Below are positions 31,017 through 41,571 of a DNA stretch of 64,000 nucleotides, one piece after another. A program made the position numbers and the translations under genes. The first letter of the stretch is position 1. Each line of letters starts with the position of its first letter. Under the pieces are notes generated by a model that did not search any database, was not told where the DNA came from, and saw only the letters and a list, made by a program, of their open reading frames with translations. This DNA is from Tritrichomonas musculus (lineage: Eukaryota; Parabasalia; Tritrichomonadida; Tritrichomonadidae), in NCBI GenBank assembly GCA_039105265.1, contig JAPFFF010000002.1, positions 9,424,001 through 9,488,000 of the forward strand, read 5' to 3'.

Positions 31017-33788
31017 CTATAGATTCTTAATTCTATCTTTTGCCTCACTGTGACCAAGGTTGTCAGCTTTTTTATAATAGTCGAGGGCCTTTGACTTATT
31101 TTCGCTAGTACCGATACCTTCTTCGTAGCAAATTCCAGTGTTAATGCAACCCTGGGCGCTATCAAGGTCCGCGGCCTTCTTAAAGTTCTGGAAGGCCTTG
31201 CTGTAGTCAGTCGAGACTCCTTTTCCGTTTATGTAGAGCATTCCGATGTTCACCAGTGCGCTTGCAAAGTTCATATCAGCTGCTTTTTGGTAATATTTCA
31301 AGGCTCTCGAGTAATCCTGCGTTACATCTTCTCCTTCAGCGTAGATGAGGCCCGCTAAGAAGTAGCTTTCAGCATCTCCGCGTTGTCCAGCTTTTTCAAA
31401 GAGCTCTATTGCCTTTGGAATATTTTTACGGGTGCCATTTCCATCTCTGTAATTGATCGCCAAGTATCTCATTGCCGTCCGATTGTTCATATCGATTGCT
31501 TTTTGATAGTACTCGTTAGCCTTTGAGGAGTCTTTTGGCACTCCGTTTCCGTTCTCGTAAAGAAGGCCGATTTTTAGGAGTGCGCTTGTGCTACCCATAT
31601 CGGCCGCCTTTTTGTAATTTTCTAAAGCTTTTGTGTAGTTTTTGCTGATTCCATTTCCGTTGTTGTACATGTCTCCGAGCTGGCTCAATGCATAGGTGCT
31701 TCCGAGCTCCCCTCCCTTCGTGTAGTACTCGATTGCCTTTGACGGGTTGACAGGCACTCCGAGTCCTCTTTCGTAGCAATTTCCGAGGTCTCCATAGGCG
31801 TCGGACTCGCCGAGGTCGGCTGCTTTATGGTAGTATTCGAGTGCCTTGCTGTAGTCCTTTCTGACGCCCTTGCCTTGCTGGTACATGTCGCCGAGGTAGG
31901 TCAATGCAATTGTGCTCCCGTAGACTGCCGCCTTCTGGTAGCACTCGATTGCCTTTGAGTAGTTCTGCTGAACACCGCGGCCATCGATGTACATGCTAGC
32001 AAGCTGGTTCAATGAATAACCGCTCCCTATTTGGCCACCTTTTTGATACAAATCGGCTGCTTTCTTATAGTCCAACGAAACGCCAATGCCTTCTTCGTAG
32101 CAAATGCCGAGATCGCCAAACGCATCGGGCTCTCCGCAATCGCACGCTTGCCTGTAACATTCGATAGCTTTGGTGTAGTCTTTCTTAACACCTTCGCCAT
32201 TTTTGTAGCAATTTCCAAGATTTCGGACAGCCAAAGAACATCCTTGATCAGCTGCCTTCTTCAATAGTTCGACGGCCTTCGAAAGATTCTTTTCAGCACC
32301 TTCGCCTTCTTTGTAACACATCGCCAAGTTGTTGATCGACATGAAGTTTCCTTGGTCGATTCCTTTCTGATAAAGTTTGCCAGCTTTGGCTGTGTCTTTC
32401 GCCGTCCCTTTGCCGTAGAAGTAGCAGAAGGCGACACTGTTGATTGCAGCTGGATTTCCTTGATTCATCGCCTTTTGGAAGTATTTGAGAGCCTTTGATT
32501 GGTCCTTTTCTATGTCATAACCGTTGAAATAAAAATTGCCGAGTTTGTGAAGGCCATATGAGTTACCTTGGGCTTCGGTTTGCTTGTAATATTGCTTGGC
32601 TTTCTCTGCACTCTTGGTGCAGCCAGTGCCGCTTTCATGAAGGAGACCGAGAATATATGTGGCAAGACTATTACCTTCATCGGAGGCAACTTTTAAGTAA
32701 TGGGCTGCTTGGGCATAATTTCGCTCATTTTCATGACCAAGAAGACGGTTTAAAGCCATGTAGAAGTTGGGGCTGGAGATGTCATAATCATGATTTTCAC
32801 TTTTATGAATTTCTGATCTTTCCACTTTTTGCATTGTTTTTGATCGTTTGGCTTCATCTTCGGTGTCGTCAATGTACTGATTGATTTCGTCTTCATCAAC
32901 ATCTTCATCAAGATAGCCAAAATCTGTGGTGAGTAGCCTATAGATTTCATCAAAAGTGGGACGCTCTGTGGGGTTCTCATCCCAGCACCTGGAAAGGAGG
33001 GTTTTCATTTTTTTGGTAATATTTTTTTCAAACTTTGGACGATAGCCTTTCATTACTTTGTTGGCCAACTTGAATGAAGTAACTTTGCCAAGTTCGTGAT
33101 ATGGGTCTTTGCCAGTAACAATTTCGTATGCTAGAATCGCAAAAGCATATACATCAACACTTGAATCATAATGTGAATCCCCACTGATAAGTTCAGGGGC
33201 CATGTAAAGAGGGGTTCCAATCTCTTTTGTCATAGATAAGTTGGTAGATTTTGCGAGAGAATCTGGAAGACAGCGTGATAGACCAAAATCACAAACGCGT
33301 GGATAGTAATCGGAATCAATAAGGATGTTTTGCGGTTTTAAATCACGATGGATAATGTTGTTTTCATGAAGATAGCGCATTGCACTGGCTATTCCAATTA
33401 AAGCAATATATTTTTTGGTAGGCGTCCAGTTATCATCTGCTAATGAATTCTTTTCTTTGTCCAATATTTCTTTGAGGGATCCGTTCGGTAAATATTCGGT
33501 AATAATAGATGGCTCCAATTTTTCAGGATTATCAAATGCTTGGAAGTTTATGCCATAAAATCGAACAATTCCTGGGTGGTGAAGCTTGTGTAATATCATT
33601 GATTCACGCATAAGCTGCATTTGCTCAGTACCGTTGAATCCGCCCTCCGTATTAATAATTTTTACTGCATAATTTCGGTTGTCTTTGGTACTCTGGATAA
33701 CATATACTTTCCCAAAGCCACCTTCACCTAATTTTTTCTTCGTAAGTTGGAAATCTGTTGTGTTGAAAAACGCGCCATCGAATTCCAT
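31017..33788 (-). CDS. Protein kinase with C-terminal Sel1 repeats
   Basis: A 923-aa protein. Residues ~10-290 are a complete tyrosine-kinase-like/Ser-Thr kinase domain: glycine loop GEGGFGKV, Lys43 in YAVKII, HRDLKPQN (Asp149), CDFGLSR (Asp167), GTPLYMAPEL and RCWDENPTERPTFDEI. Residues ~300-345 are an acidic linker. From ~350 to the end come about 15 Sel1-like repeats, each 36 residues (type A..LG..Y..G.GV.KD..KA..YY.KAA..G). Such kinase-Sel1 fusions are a large family in trichomonads; the repeats act as scaffold. All catalytic residues are present. The repeat-coding part is distinctly richer in G+C (codons GAC, GCC, CTC, AAG) than anything else nearby. Confidence 0.93.
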   Translation of the reverse strand: MEFDGAFFNTTDFQLTKKKLGEGGFGKVYVIQSTKDNRNYAVKIINTEGGFNGTEQMQLMRESMILHKLHHPGIVRFYGINFQAFDNPEKLEPSIITEYLPNGSLKEILDKEKNSLADDNWTPTKKYIALIGIASAMRYLHENNIIHRDLKPQNILIDSDYYPRVCDFGLSRCLPDSLAKSTNLSMTKEIGTPLYMAPELISGDSHYDSSVDVYAFAILAYEIVTGKDPYHELGKVTSFKLANKVMKGYRPKFEKNITKKMKTLLSRCWDENPTERPTFDEIYRLLTTDFGYLDEDVDEDEINQYIDDTEDEAKRSKTMQKVERSEIHKSENHDYDISSPNFYMALNRLLGHENERNYAQAAHYLKVASDEGNSLATYILGLLHESGTGCTKSAEKAKQYYKQTEAQGNSYGLHKLGNFYFNGYDIEKDQSKALKYFQKAMNQGNPAAINSVAFCYFYGKGTAKDTAKAGKLYQKGIDQGNFMSINNLAMCYKEGEGAEKNLSKAVELLKKAADQGCSLAVRNLGNCYKNGEGVKKDYTKAIECYRQACDCGEPDAFGDLGICYEEGIGVSLDYKKAADLYQKGGQIGSGYSLNQLASMYIDGRGVQQNYSKAIECYQKAAVYGSTIALTYLGDMYQQGKGVRKDYSKALEYYHKAADLGESDAYGDLGNCYERGLGVPVNPSKAIEYYTKGGELGSTYALSQLGDMYNNGNGISKNYTKALENYKKAADMGSTSALLKIGLLYENGNGVPKDSSKANEYYQKAIDMNNRTAMRYLAINYRDGNGTRKNIPKAIELFEKAGQRGDAESYFLAGLIYAEGEDVTQDYSRALKYYQKAADMNFASALVNIGMLYINGKGVSTDYSKAFQNFKKAADLDSAQGCINTGICYEEGIGTSENKSKALDYYKKADNLGHSEAKDRIKNL

Positions 33789-35713
33789 TTGATTAATTTA
33801 AAAAGTTAATCGATTTTATTTTAATTTTTTATACTTATATTTATCTTCTTAAATTATTTTATATTTATTAATTATAAAAAAATATTAAAATATATATTTA
33901 ATTTATATTTTAATTATACTTATTAATAACAATATTAATAAATTTTTTATAAGATATTTATATTAATACTTTCTATTGATAAAATTTTTCATAATTTATA
34001 TATCTATTATATCTTTGTATTTTCAAAAATATTTTCATATTTGTTTGTAAATTATTTTTATATATTATAAAATAAAAATTAAAATAAAAAATAAAAATAT
34101 TTTAATTTTACAATAAAAAAATAAACCTTAAAGATTTTATGTAAAAAAAATACAGTGTTTCAATTACTATTTCTTACTTACACAGAAAATATCTTTAATT
34201 TGAATCAAATTAAACGTTTAAAAAACGAACTTTTTCACAATTAAATCATACTTTTAAAATGCTACCATCTTAATAAATATCAATAATATTGATGATTGAT
34301 ATTGGCATGTAAATTCGCAAGCAAAAAGCATTTTCACAAACTTTTTATCTTTTCATTTTCGCAAATTTCAATTTGAAATTTTCTTTTTTACGATTTTATT
34401 TAGTGTTGTCATTGGGACAGACAAAATAAGTTTTACATTTAGATTTTCCATAGCAATAACTTATTGAAAAAATATCTGATATTAATTTTTTTTTTTAAAT
34501 ATATATATGATTGTTTTGCATCTTCCTTCAATGAGTTTTATAGAATGTGCCATTAAATAGACACGCTATGATATATTTTTGACATATTTTTTAAATTTAA
34601 AATGAATATTATAACTTTACTAAGATAAAAAGCTTGATTTGCGTTTTTTGGTTAATATTTTAGCATTCATCGCTCTATTTGTAATGAAATCTTTGCTTTG
34701 ATTGTTAAAAAGATGCATTTTGAATTCTAAAAATGAACAAATATGCATTGAAATATTTCAACTATTTCAATAAAGAATAACTTTTTAATTACTTTATTTT
34801 TCTAGAAATTTCTTTTTGGAAAAATTCGCAAATTAATGAATAAATAAAATATTCAAAAAGTTATATTGGCGAACATTTAAGTATTCACGATTTTTTTTGA
34901 CATTTGAGACTTTTGTAAACTATTCAAATTTTCATTCAAAAATAGTTGCGATAACGTACAATATTTTCCGATATAACGAATTATTTCTAATTGTTGTATT
35001 TCTAATATACTACTCAATCTGAAGATCATTTACATTAAAACAAAATAGGCTTGTTATTTTGAGAATCGATATCAAAAACGTCACTTTTTTACATCAGATA
35101 CTCGATTATCAGTTTACAAATTTGATATCGAGATTATCGATTATCAAGATATCAGATATGAAATGTGATATAAAAATAATTGTAAACTTGATATTAATTA
35201 CGGAGATCTCGAGATCTCAGACAGATTTATCTTTTTTTATAATTTGTATTTGTGATTTTATTATATTTAAAAATAAATAATAGAATGTATTGATGTTTAT
35301 TTTAAGATTAAAATCCAAAAAATAAATTCTTTTTTATGAAATATTTGAGAATGAATTACGATCATATTTTTATCAAAAAGTTTAATTGAAAAATCTGATA
35401 TCAAAAACTGAGAAAAAAATTCTCGATCTCTGAAATCGATCTCGAGAATCTGTGCATATTTTGTATCGATATCAAAAAGTCAATCAATTATCGATCTCGA
35501 GAATCGGAGAATATTTAAAGACTTTAAATATTTTGATTTTTGAATTAAATTCAAGATTATTGTAAGAATTGATATACTATTTAAAACTCTCATAAATAAA
35601 AATTTATAGTTATTCAATTATATAATAAAAAGAAAAAGAATCAAGTGAACTGCTAATTTTATTAAATGATATAAATAGAATTATTTATTCTGAATGATCC
35701 ATTTCAGAAAAAA
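33789..35713. other. AT-rich gap with a palindrome-rich patch
   Basis: No gene seen. 35062-35510 is unusual: many copies of ATCGAT, GATATC, GATCTCGAGA-type motifs in both orientations (for example GAGATCTCGAGATCTCAG near 35203). This resembles the subterminal TATCGATA repeats of the hAT-like element at 60648-61449 and may be a decayed relative. No target duplication could be identified. Confidence 0.45.
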
Positions 35714-38700
35714 TTAACTTTTCTTTTCCTTGAAATCCCAAATAAGTTTAGCAATTTCGTAATTTTCTTTTTCAATTGCAATTTTAAATTCAGCTTCATT
35801 AAATTATATTTTTTACAATCATATTAAAATGTTGATTTTTTTAGAATTGGCTTAGCAGAGTCAGTATTATAATGGCTTAATAGAAGTTTTACAATTTCAA
35901 TATTTCCATTTTCAACAGCAAGTTGTAATGGTGTTTGAGTGTCTTTATTAAAAAAAAATTTCAGTCGAAATGAAATTAAAATATTTTCAAAGTAAAATTT
36001 TATAAAAAACATATGCTGCAAAATGTAATTGAAATAATTGATGATAAATTCTATGAAAGTTTAGAACTTTAAAATATTTGGAATACTTACATCAACATTT
36101 TCATGTGATAATAAAAGTTTGATAATGTTGATGTCCATCATTTCAACAGCCAAAAAAAGAGTTGTTTTATTAGCAATAAAATATTATATAAAATATCATT
36201 CAAATAATGTATAATTAAACTGTATTAAAATGCATTGTTTTTTTAAAATACCATTTAAATATTTTTTCATTGAAAATTTGATTTAAATATTTATTTGATA
36301 AATGTAATTGAAATATTTGCGTATTAATTTTAATAGAAATTGGAATTTTAAAATATAATGTGCATTTATATCAAGATCTTTATATGATATTAAAAGATTA
36401 ATAATATCCATGTCTCTCCTTTCAACAGCCAAATAAAATGGTGTTTTATTAACAAAATAATTTTATTGTAAATTTCATTCAAATATTTTTGTTAGAATTT
36501 CATTTAAAAATCTTAATTAAAATGTGATTTAAAAATATAAAAATAAAATTTCATTAAAAAGGTTGAATTGAGACTACATTAAAATATGAATTAAGAAAAT
36601 AATATTGAAAGATAAATTTCAAATTAAATTAAAATATTTTTTTAAGAAATGTTATTGAAATATTTATAGAATTTTATTAGAAATTGAATTTTTAAATATA
36701 AGGTGCATTGATATCAAGATTTTTATATGACATTAAAATATTAATAATATCCATATTTCTCCTTTCAACAGCCAAATAAAATGGTGTTTTATTAACAAAA
36801 TAATTTTATTGAAAATTTCATTCAAATATTTTTGTCAAAATTTCATTTCAATATTTGAAAAAAAAATGGTATCCAAATTTTATAAATGAAATTGTATTCA
36901 AATAAAGAATATTTGAAATGATATTAAAAAATCAGTTTGAAATGCAATTGAAAAAAAAAATCTTTGAAATTTGATTGAAAGTATTAATTAAAATGTCATT
37001 ACAATTTATTTTTTAAAAATGTCATCGAAATATTTGTATTAAAACTTTATAAAAATATTTATTTTTTAATTTTATTAAAAATATGAATTTTAAAATATAT
37101 GGTATGTTAACATCAAGATCTTTTCTTTGTATTAAAAGATTAATTATCTCAATATTCATCTTTTCAACAGCTAAATAAAATGTTGATTTATCATTCAAAT
37201 ATTGTATTTTTAAATATAATTAATAATATTATATTTCAGAATTCTATTTAAACATTTATTTTGTTATTTCATTAAAAATTTTATTTAAGAATTAAATCCA
37301 AATTTTTTGGTATAAAATTAAATTAAAAATATAGTTTCAAATTGCATTAAAGCAATTTTTCCTAGAAATTTCATCAAAAATTTTATTTAAAAATACCATT
37401 CAAATTTTTTATTTTTGAATTCCATTTAATTTTTATTTATAAATTTCATTTAAATATTTTTTTTAAAATATCATTTAAAAATAGATTGAAAATAGTATTA
37501 AATTATATATTGAAAAATTACATTTGAATATTATATTAAAATGTAATTAAAATAATTAATTAAAAATTTCATTAAATATTTGATAATTCAAATCATATTA
37601 AATATTTGCTACAATTGCATTAAATATTAATACTAAAATAGTATCAAAATATTTATTTATAATTAGATTAACAAAACAAATGATCAAATATTCAAATTTT
37701 TTTTGGAAATCTTATTAATATATTTGTTCATTAATTGTATGAAAAAAAATAAATTTATGCAAATATACACAAAATTGACGTCAATATTTTTATTTGATAA
37801 TAAAAGTTTAATAATCTCAATATTTCCGTTTTCAACTGCCAAATATAACGGCGTTTTATTAATACAAAAATTTTAAAACTCCATTCAAATTTGGATTTAA
37901 AATTATGTTAATTTATTAATTTTGGAATTTTATTAAATAAAATATATTTTATAAATATCATTTAAAATATTTGTTATAAAATATTATTTAAATTTTCTAC
38001 TATGAATGTTATTAAAACTTTTATTTTAAAACCATATAAAAATATTTTTATTGTTCAATTCCATAAAAATATTTGTTCGAAAATGATATTAAAATATTAT
38101 TTTGAAAATCGTATTAAAACTTTTGATTGAAAATATTATAAAAATATTTATCTGAAAATGCAATAAAAATATTATTTTTTTTAAAAATATAATTTAATTT
38201 TTGGATGAAAATGTCATTAAAACCATTTAATTGGAATTTGATGAAAAAGAAAATGCTCGAAAATGATATTAAAATATTTATGAAAATTATATGAAAAATA
38301 TTTTTGGAAAAAATATAATAAAAATATATGATATTAAACGCTATTAAAAATATCTACTTGAAAATGGAATTAAAATATTTTAAATTAAAAATTGCATTTA
38401 AAAAAAAATTGTTTATAAATGTAATAAAAAAAATAATGGCTTTAAAATTGCATTAAATAAAATTTCATGCAAATTTTATTAAAATATTTATTTTAAAAAT
38501 GGCATTTAAATATTGTTTAAAAAAATATCACTAATATCAATGTCTTAAAAATTTCATTAAAATGTTAATCATTGAATATTATAAAAATATTTAACTATCA
38601 AAACATAAGGGATATTTGGATTAATATTTTTATTTTCTAGTAAGCATTTAACAATATCCAAATTTGAATTTTCAACTGCCAAATATAAAGGTGTTTTATT

Positions 38701-41126
38701 AAAAACTAAAAATATTTAAAATATAATTTAATTAAATTAAAATGCATCCATGACTGACATCAATTGATTGATTTGTTAGCAAAAGTTTAACAATATCCAA
38801 ATTATCTTTTTCAACAGCCAAATATAAAGGCGTTTTATAAAAGAAAAGTTTAAAAACACAATCAAAATATTTATTTATCAATATAAAATATATGTCGATT
38901 AACTCCATTAAAATATAATGTATTAAAATATTTGACAAATTTACTTTGATATCATTATTTGATAATAAAAGTTTAACAATGTCAGTATTTCCTTTTTCAA
39001 CTGCTAAATAAAGTGGAGTCTTATTAAAAAGAAAAATCTGAAATGCCATTAAAACATAATTTTATTCTAAATTTGATTAAACAAATAATTATTGAATAGC
39101 ATAAAATAATAATTTTCATTAAAATATTTAAAATATTAACATCTATACTTTGATTTGCTAATAAAAGTTTAATTATTTCTATATTTTCTTTTTCAACAGC
39201 AAAATATAATGGCGTTTTATAGAATTAAGTGATTTTAAATACAATTATAATATTATTGTTCAAATTTCATAAAAAAAAAATAACATGGAATTATATTTAA
39301 ATATAAAGTATGAAAACTATATTATAAGAATTATTAAAAAAAATGGTATTAAACCAATTTAAATATAAATTCCGTTAAAATATTAGTTTAAAAATCTTCT
39401 TGTAATTTAAATATTTGTATGTAAATCATATAAAAAAGTTTAGTTTTTAAAATATATAGCTTATTAACGTCAAGATCTCTATTTGATAATAAAAGATTAA
39501 TAATATCCATATTCATCATTTCAATAGCCATAAATAATGGTGTTTTATTTAACAAAAATAATTTCATAAATTTCATTTAAATATTTTATTTAAAAATAAT
39601 ATAAAAAAATGTTTTATTTTGAATTGTATTTAAATGTATCAATTTAAATCTCACGTTCCAGTTGATCCTGAACGATATTTTAAAACTTGTATTAAAATTA
39701 TATTCAAAAAATTTTATTAAGAATTGCATTCAAAAAGTTGTTTTTTGAATTCCATTCAATAATTGAATGTAAATATAATTGAAATAAATGTCAATGAATT
39801 TTATAAAAAAAAAATTAGCTTTTTGAAATATATGGGATATTGACATCAATTAGTTGATTATTTAATAAAAGTTTAATAGATTCGATATCTTCCTTTTGAA
39901 CTGCCAATGTTAAAGCGGTTTTATTAAAAAAAATTTCATTAAAAATATATATATATAAATATCATTCAATTTTTCCAGAAGAAATGTCATTCAAATTATT
40001 TTTTTTAAAAACGTCACTATTCAAATAATTGAATTATAAAACTGCATAAAAAAAGATTTTTTTTTAAAATTATTATCTGATTGATATTGGCATTACTTTG
40101 ATTAACTAAAAATTCAGCAGATGTCAAAATATCATTTTCATACAAGAAGCAGAATAATGCACTAATATTAGCATCATCATTGACTAAATTAAAATTGCAA
40201 TATTTCATTAATTGACCAACATATAAATTTTGATTATCTAGGAAATTGTTCATAAAATAATCGGCAATATTATTATGATGACATTTGGCCGCTTCTTTGT
40301 AAAATATTTTATAGTCATTATTTGTTACGTCTTTTATATTTTCTTCAAGAAGATGAATCAATTGAGCATCATTTGAATGAATAGCATATAACCACAATGA
40401 TTTGTCCAATTCAACGTTATTTAACAGTAAATATCTAAAAATTTTAATTGAGCCATAAAATGCGGCGTATTGAATTAAAGTTAACTCCTTTCCAATCAAA
40501 AATTGATTTGTTTCATAAATTGACGGTTTAATTGAACTTTTCAATGAGGTGTTACTTTTGTTAATGTACTCATCAAATTCATCAAGTAAATCTTGTCGAA
40601 TTAATTGACAAATATATGACTCATTTTCGCCAATTCGACGATTTTCTTCATAATTGCCTTCTTCTTTTCCTTTCCATTTTGTCGAAAATTGTATAAATTC
40701 GTTTTGAAAATATTTCGCGAAACTTTGGTCAAGTTGATTTTGTTTAAGCATCCTGAAATAAATATTTAAATCTAAATCGAGTATTTTTTGGTCAATAAGA
40801 AAGAGAAGGATTAGACGGTTGCCTTTAAAAAGGTCAAAAATTTCGATATTCGTAAATGATTTTTTGATATCGTTTTGAAATGTTTGAAGAAGCTCTTTTA
40901 TTTTGGAGATAAAGTTTGGGCATCGGTGATGATTACTGGAAACTTCTTCAATCAGATTCAAAATGATTCTAAATTCATGTTTGTTGCTTTTAATATTATT
41001 ATCATCTAATAATTTGAGAAAATTTTGAAATTTTCTTTTATTTCCACTTTCATCTTGATCTTCAAGATAGTCTAAAAGCTCTATTTGAATGCTTTTGTAT
41101 TTCCCAAAGGATTTTGGAATTGACAT
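35714..41126 (-). CDS. Gene B: DUF3447-ankyrin gene split into one long and thirteen short coding segments
   Basis: Whole-gene entry. First segment 40068-41126 (DUF3447-type domain). Then come single-ankyrin segments: 39827-39925, 39451-39549, 39123-39221, 38927-39025, 38741-38839, 38602-38700, 37762-37860, 37094-37192, 36695-36793, 36352-36450, 36073-36171, 35845-35949 and the last 35714-35800, which has its own TAA. Eleven are exactly 99 nt from the N/Y/D-K-T codon to the codon for residue 33, and one is 105. All are open and have the pattern KTPL.LAVE.....I..LLL.....DVN...I. Spacers are 142, 277, 229, 97, 87, 40, 741, 569, 300, 244, 180, 123 and 44 nt. Removing them gives a regular ankyrin array of about 770 residues with the DUF3447 head. 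Confidence 0.72.
35801..40067 (-). repeat. Spacers of gene B: degenerate ~25-nt tandem arrays
   Basis: The DNA between the ankyrin segments reads as tandem copies of a degenerate 23-29 nt unit, on the + strand approximately CATTAAAATATTT followed by TTTTGAAATT. In 37193-37761 and 37861-38601 the unit can be followed for about 20 consecutive copies each. On the coding strand the core is AATATTTTAATG. Spacers begin TTAAAA or similar right after the position-33 codon and usually end in a T-run just before AAT/TAT-AAA-AC. Confidence 0.72.
40017..41126 (-). CDS. Gene B first segment: DUF3447-type domain protein
   Basis: A 369-codon open frame starting MSIPKSFGKYKSIQIELLDY. It is a clear paralogue of gene A's first segment: SNHHRCPNFISKIKELLQTF, IFDLFKGNRLILLFLIDQKI, ENRRIGENESYICQLIRQDL, TLIQYAAFYGSIKIFRYLLL, LWLYAIHSNDAQLIHLLEEN and AAKCHHNNIADYFMNNFL appear in the same order. 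Coding probably stops near 40068 after ...ANINQIII, where spacer-type sequence begins; the remaining codons to TAA are not family-like. It is divergent from gene C (445 bp between starts). Confidence 0.85.
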   Translation of the reverse strand: MSIPKSFGKYKSIQIELLDYLEDQDESGNKRKFQNFLKLLDDNNIKSNKHEFRIILNLIEEVSSNHHRCPNFISKIKELLQTFQNDIKKSFTNIEIFDLFKGNRLILLFLIDQKILDLDLNIYFRMLKQNQLDQSFAKYFQNEFIQFSTKWKGKEEGNYEENRRIGENESYICQLIRQDLLDEFDEYINKSNTSLKSSIKPSIYETNQFLIGKELTLIQYAAFYGSIKIFRYLLLNNVELDKSLWLYAIHSNDAQLIHLLEENIKDVTNNDYKIFYKEAAKCHHNNIADYFMNNFLDNQNLYVGQLMKYCNFNLVNDDANISALFCFLYENDILTSAEFLVNQSNANINQIIILKKNLFLCSFIIQLFE

Positions 41127-41571
41127 TGAAAAAATATTTATTTTGACAGCTCAAAATTGAAAGAAATCTAGCCCATTTTAAGGAAATTATTCTTTATTTT
41201 GATATATTTAATAATATTATTCGAATCAAAAAATATTATAACATTTGAGCTATTAATTTTTTCATAGATTAAAATATAAATGTATATTAAAAATTATAGG
41301 ATATTTGAATACTTTATTTTATTTAAGCAATCATAATATAAAAACTAATTCCTCAATATTACATTATTATGTTTTTAATCCTCATGATTATTAATTTAAA
41401 CAAATATATATTGATTATCCATTTATTATGAAAGCAAATATACTATTTTTTAAATATTTTAACAAAGAATAATTCATATAAAATTATATTAAATTAAAAA
41501 ATAAAAACTATTGAAATTTACATTTTATATTATTTTCATAACTTTACATATTATATTATTCAGAAAATATT

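Noticed and set aside
31591-32884. Additional frames within the kinase-Sel1 gene
   Set aside because: They come from the periodic 108-bp repeats read in other frames.
35714-39925. CRISPR-like array (regular ~100-bp repeats with variable spacers)
   Set aside because: The conserved units encode ankyrin repeats with codon-type variation, spacers are 40-741 nt, and the DNA is eukaryotic.
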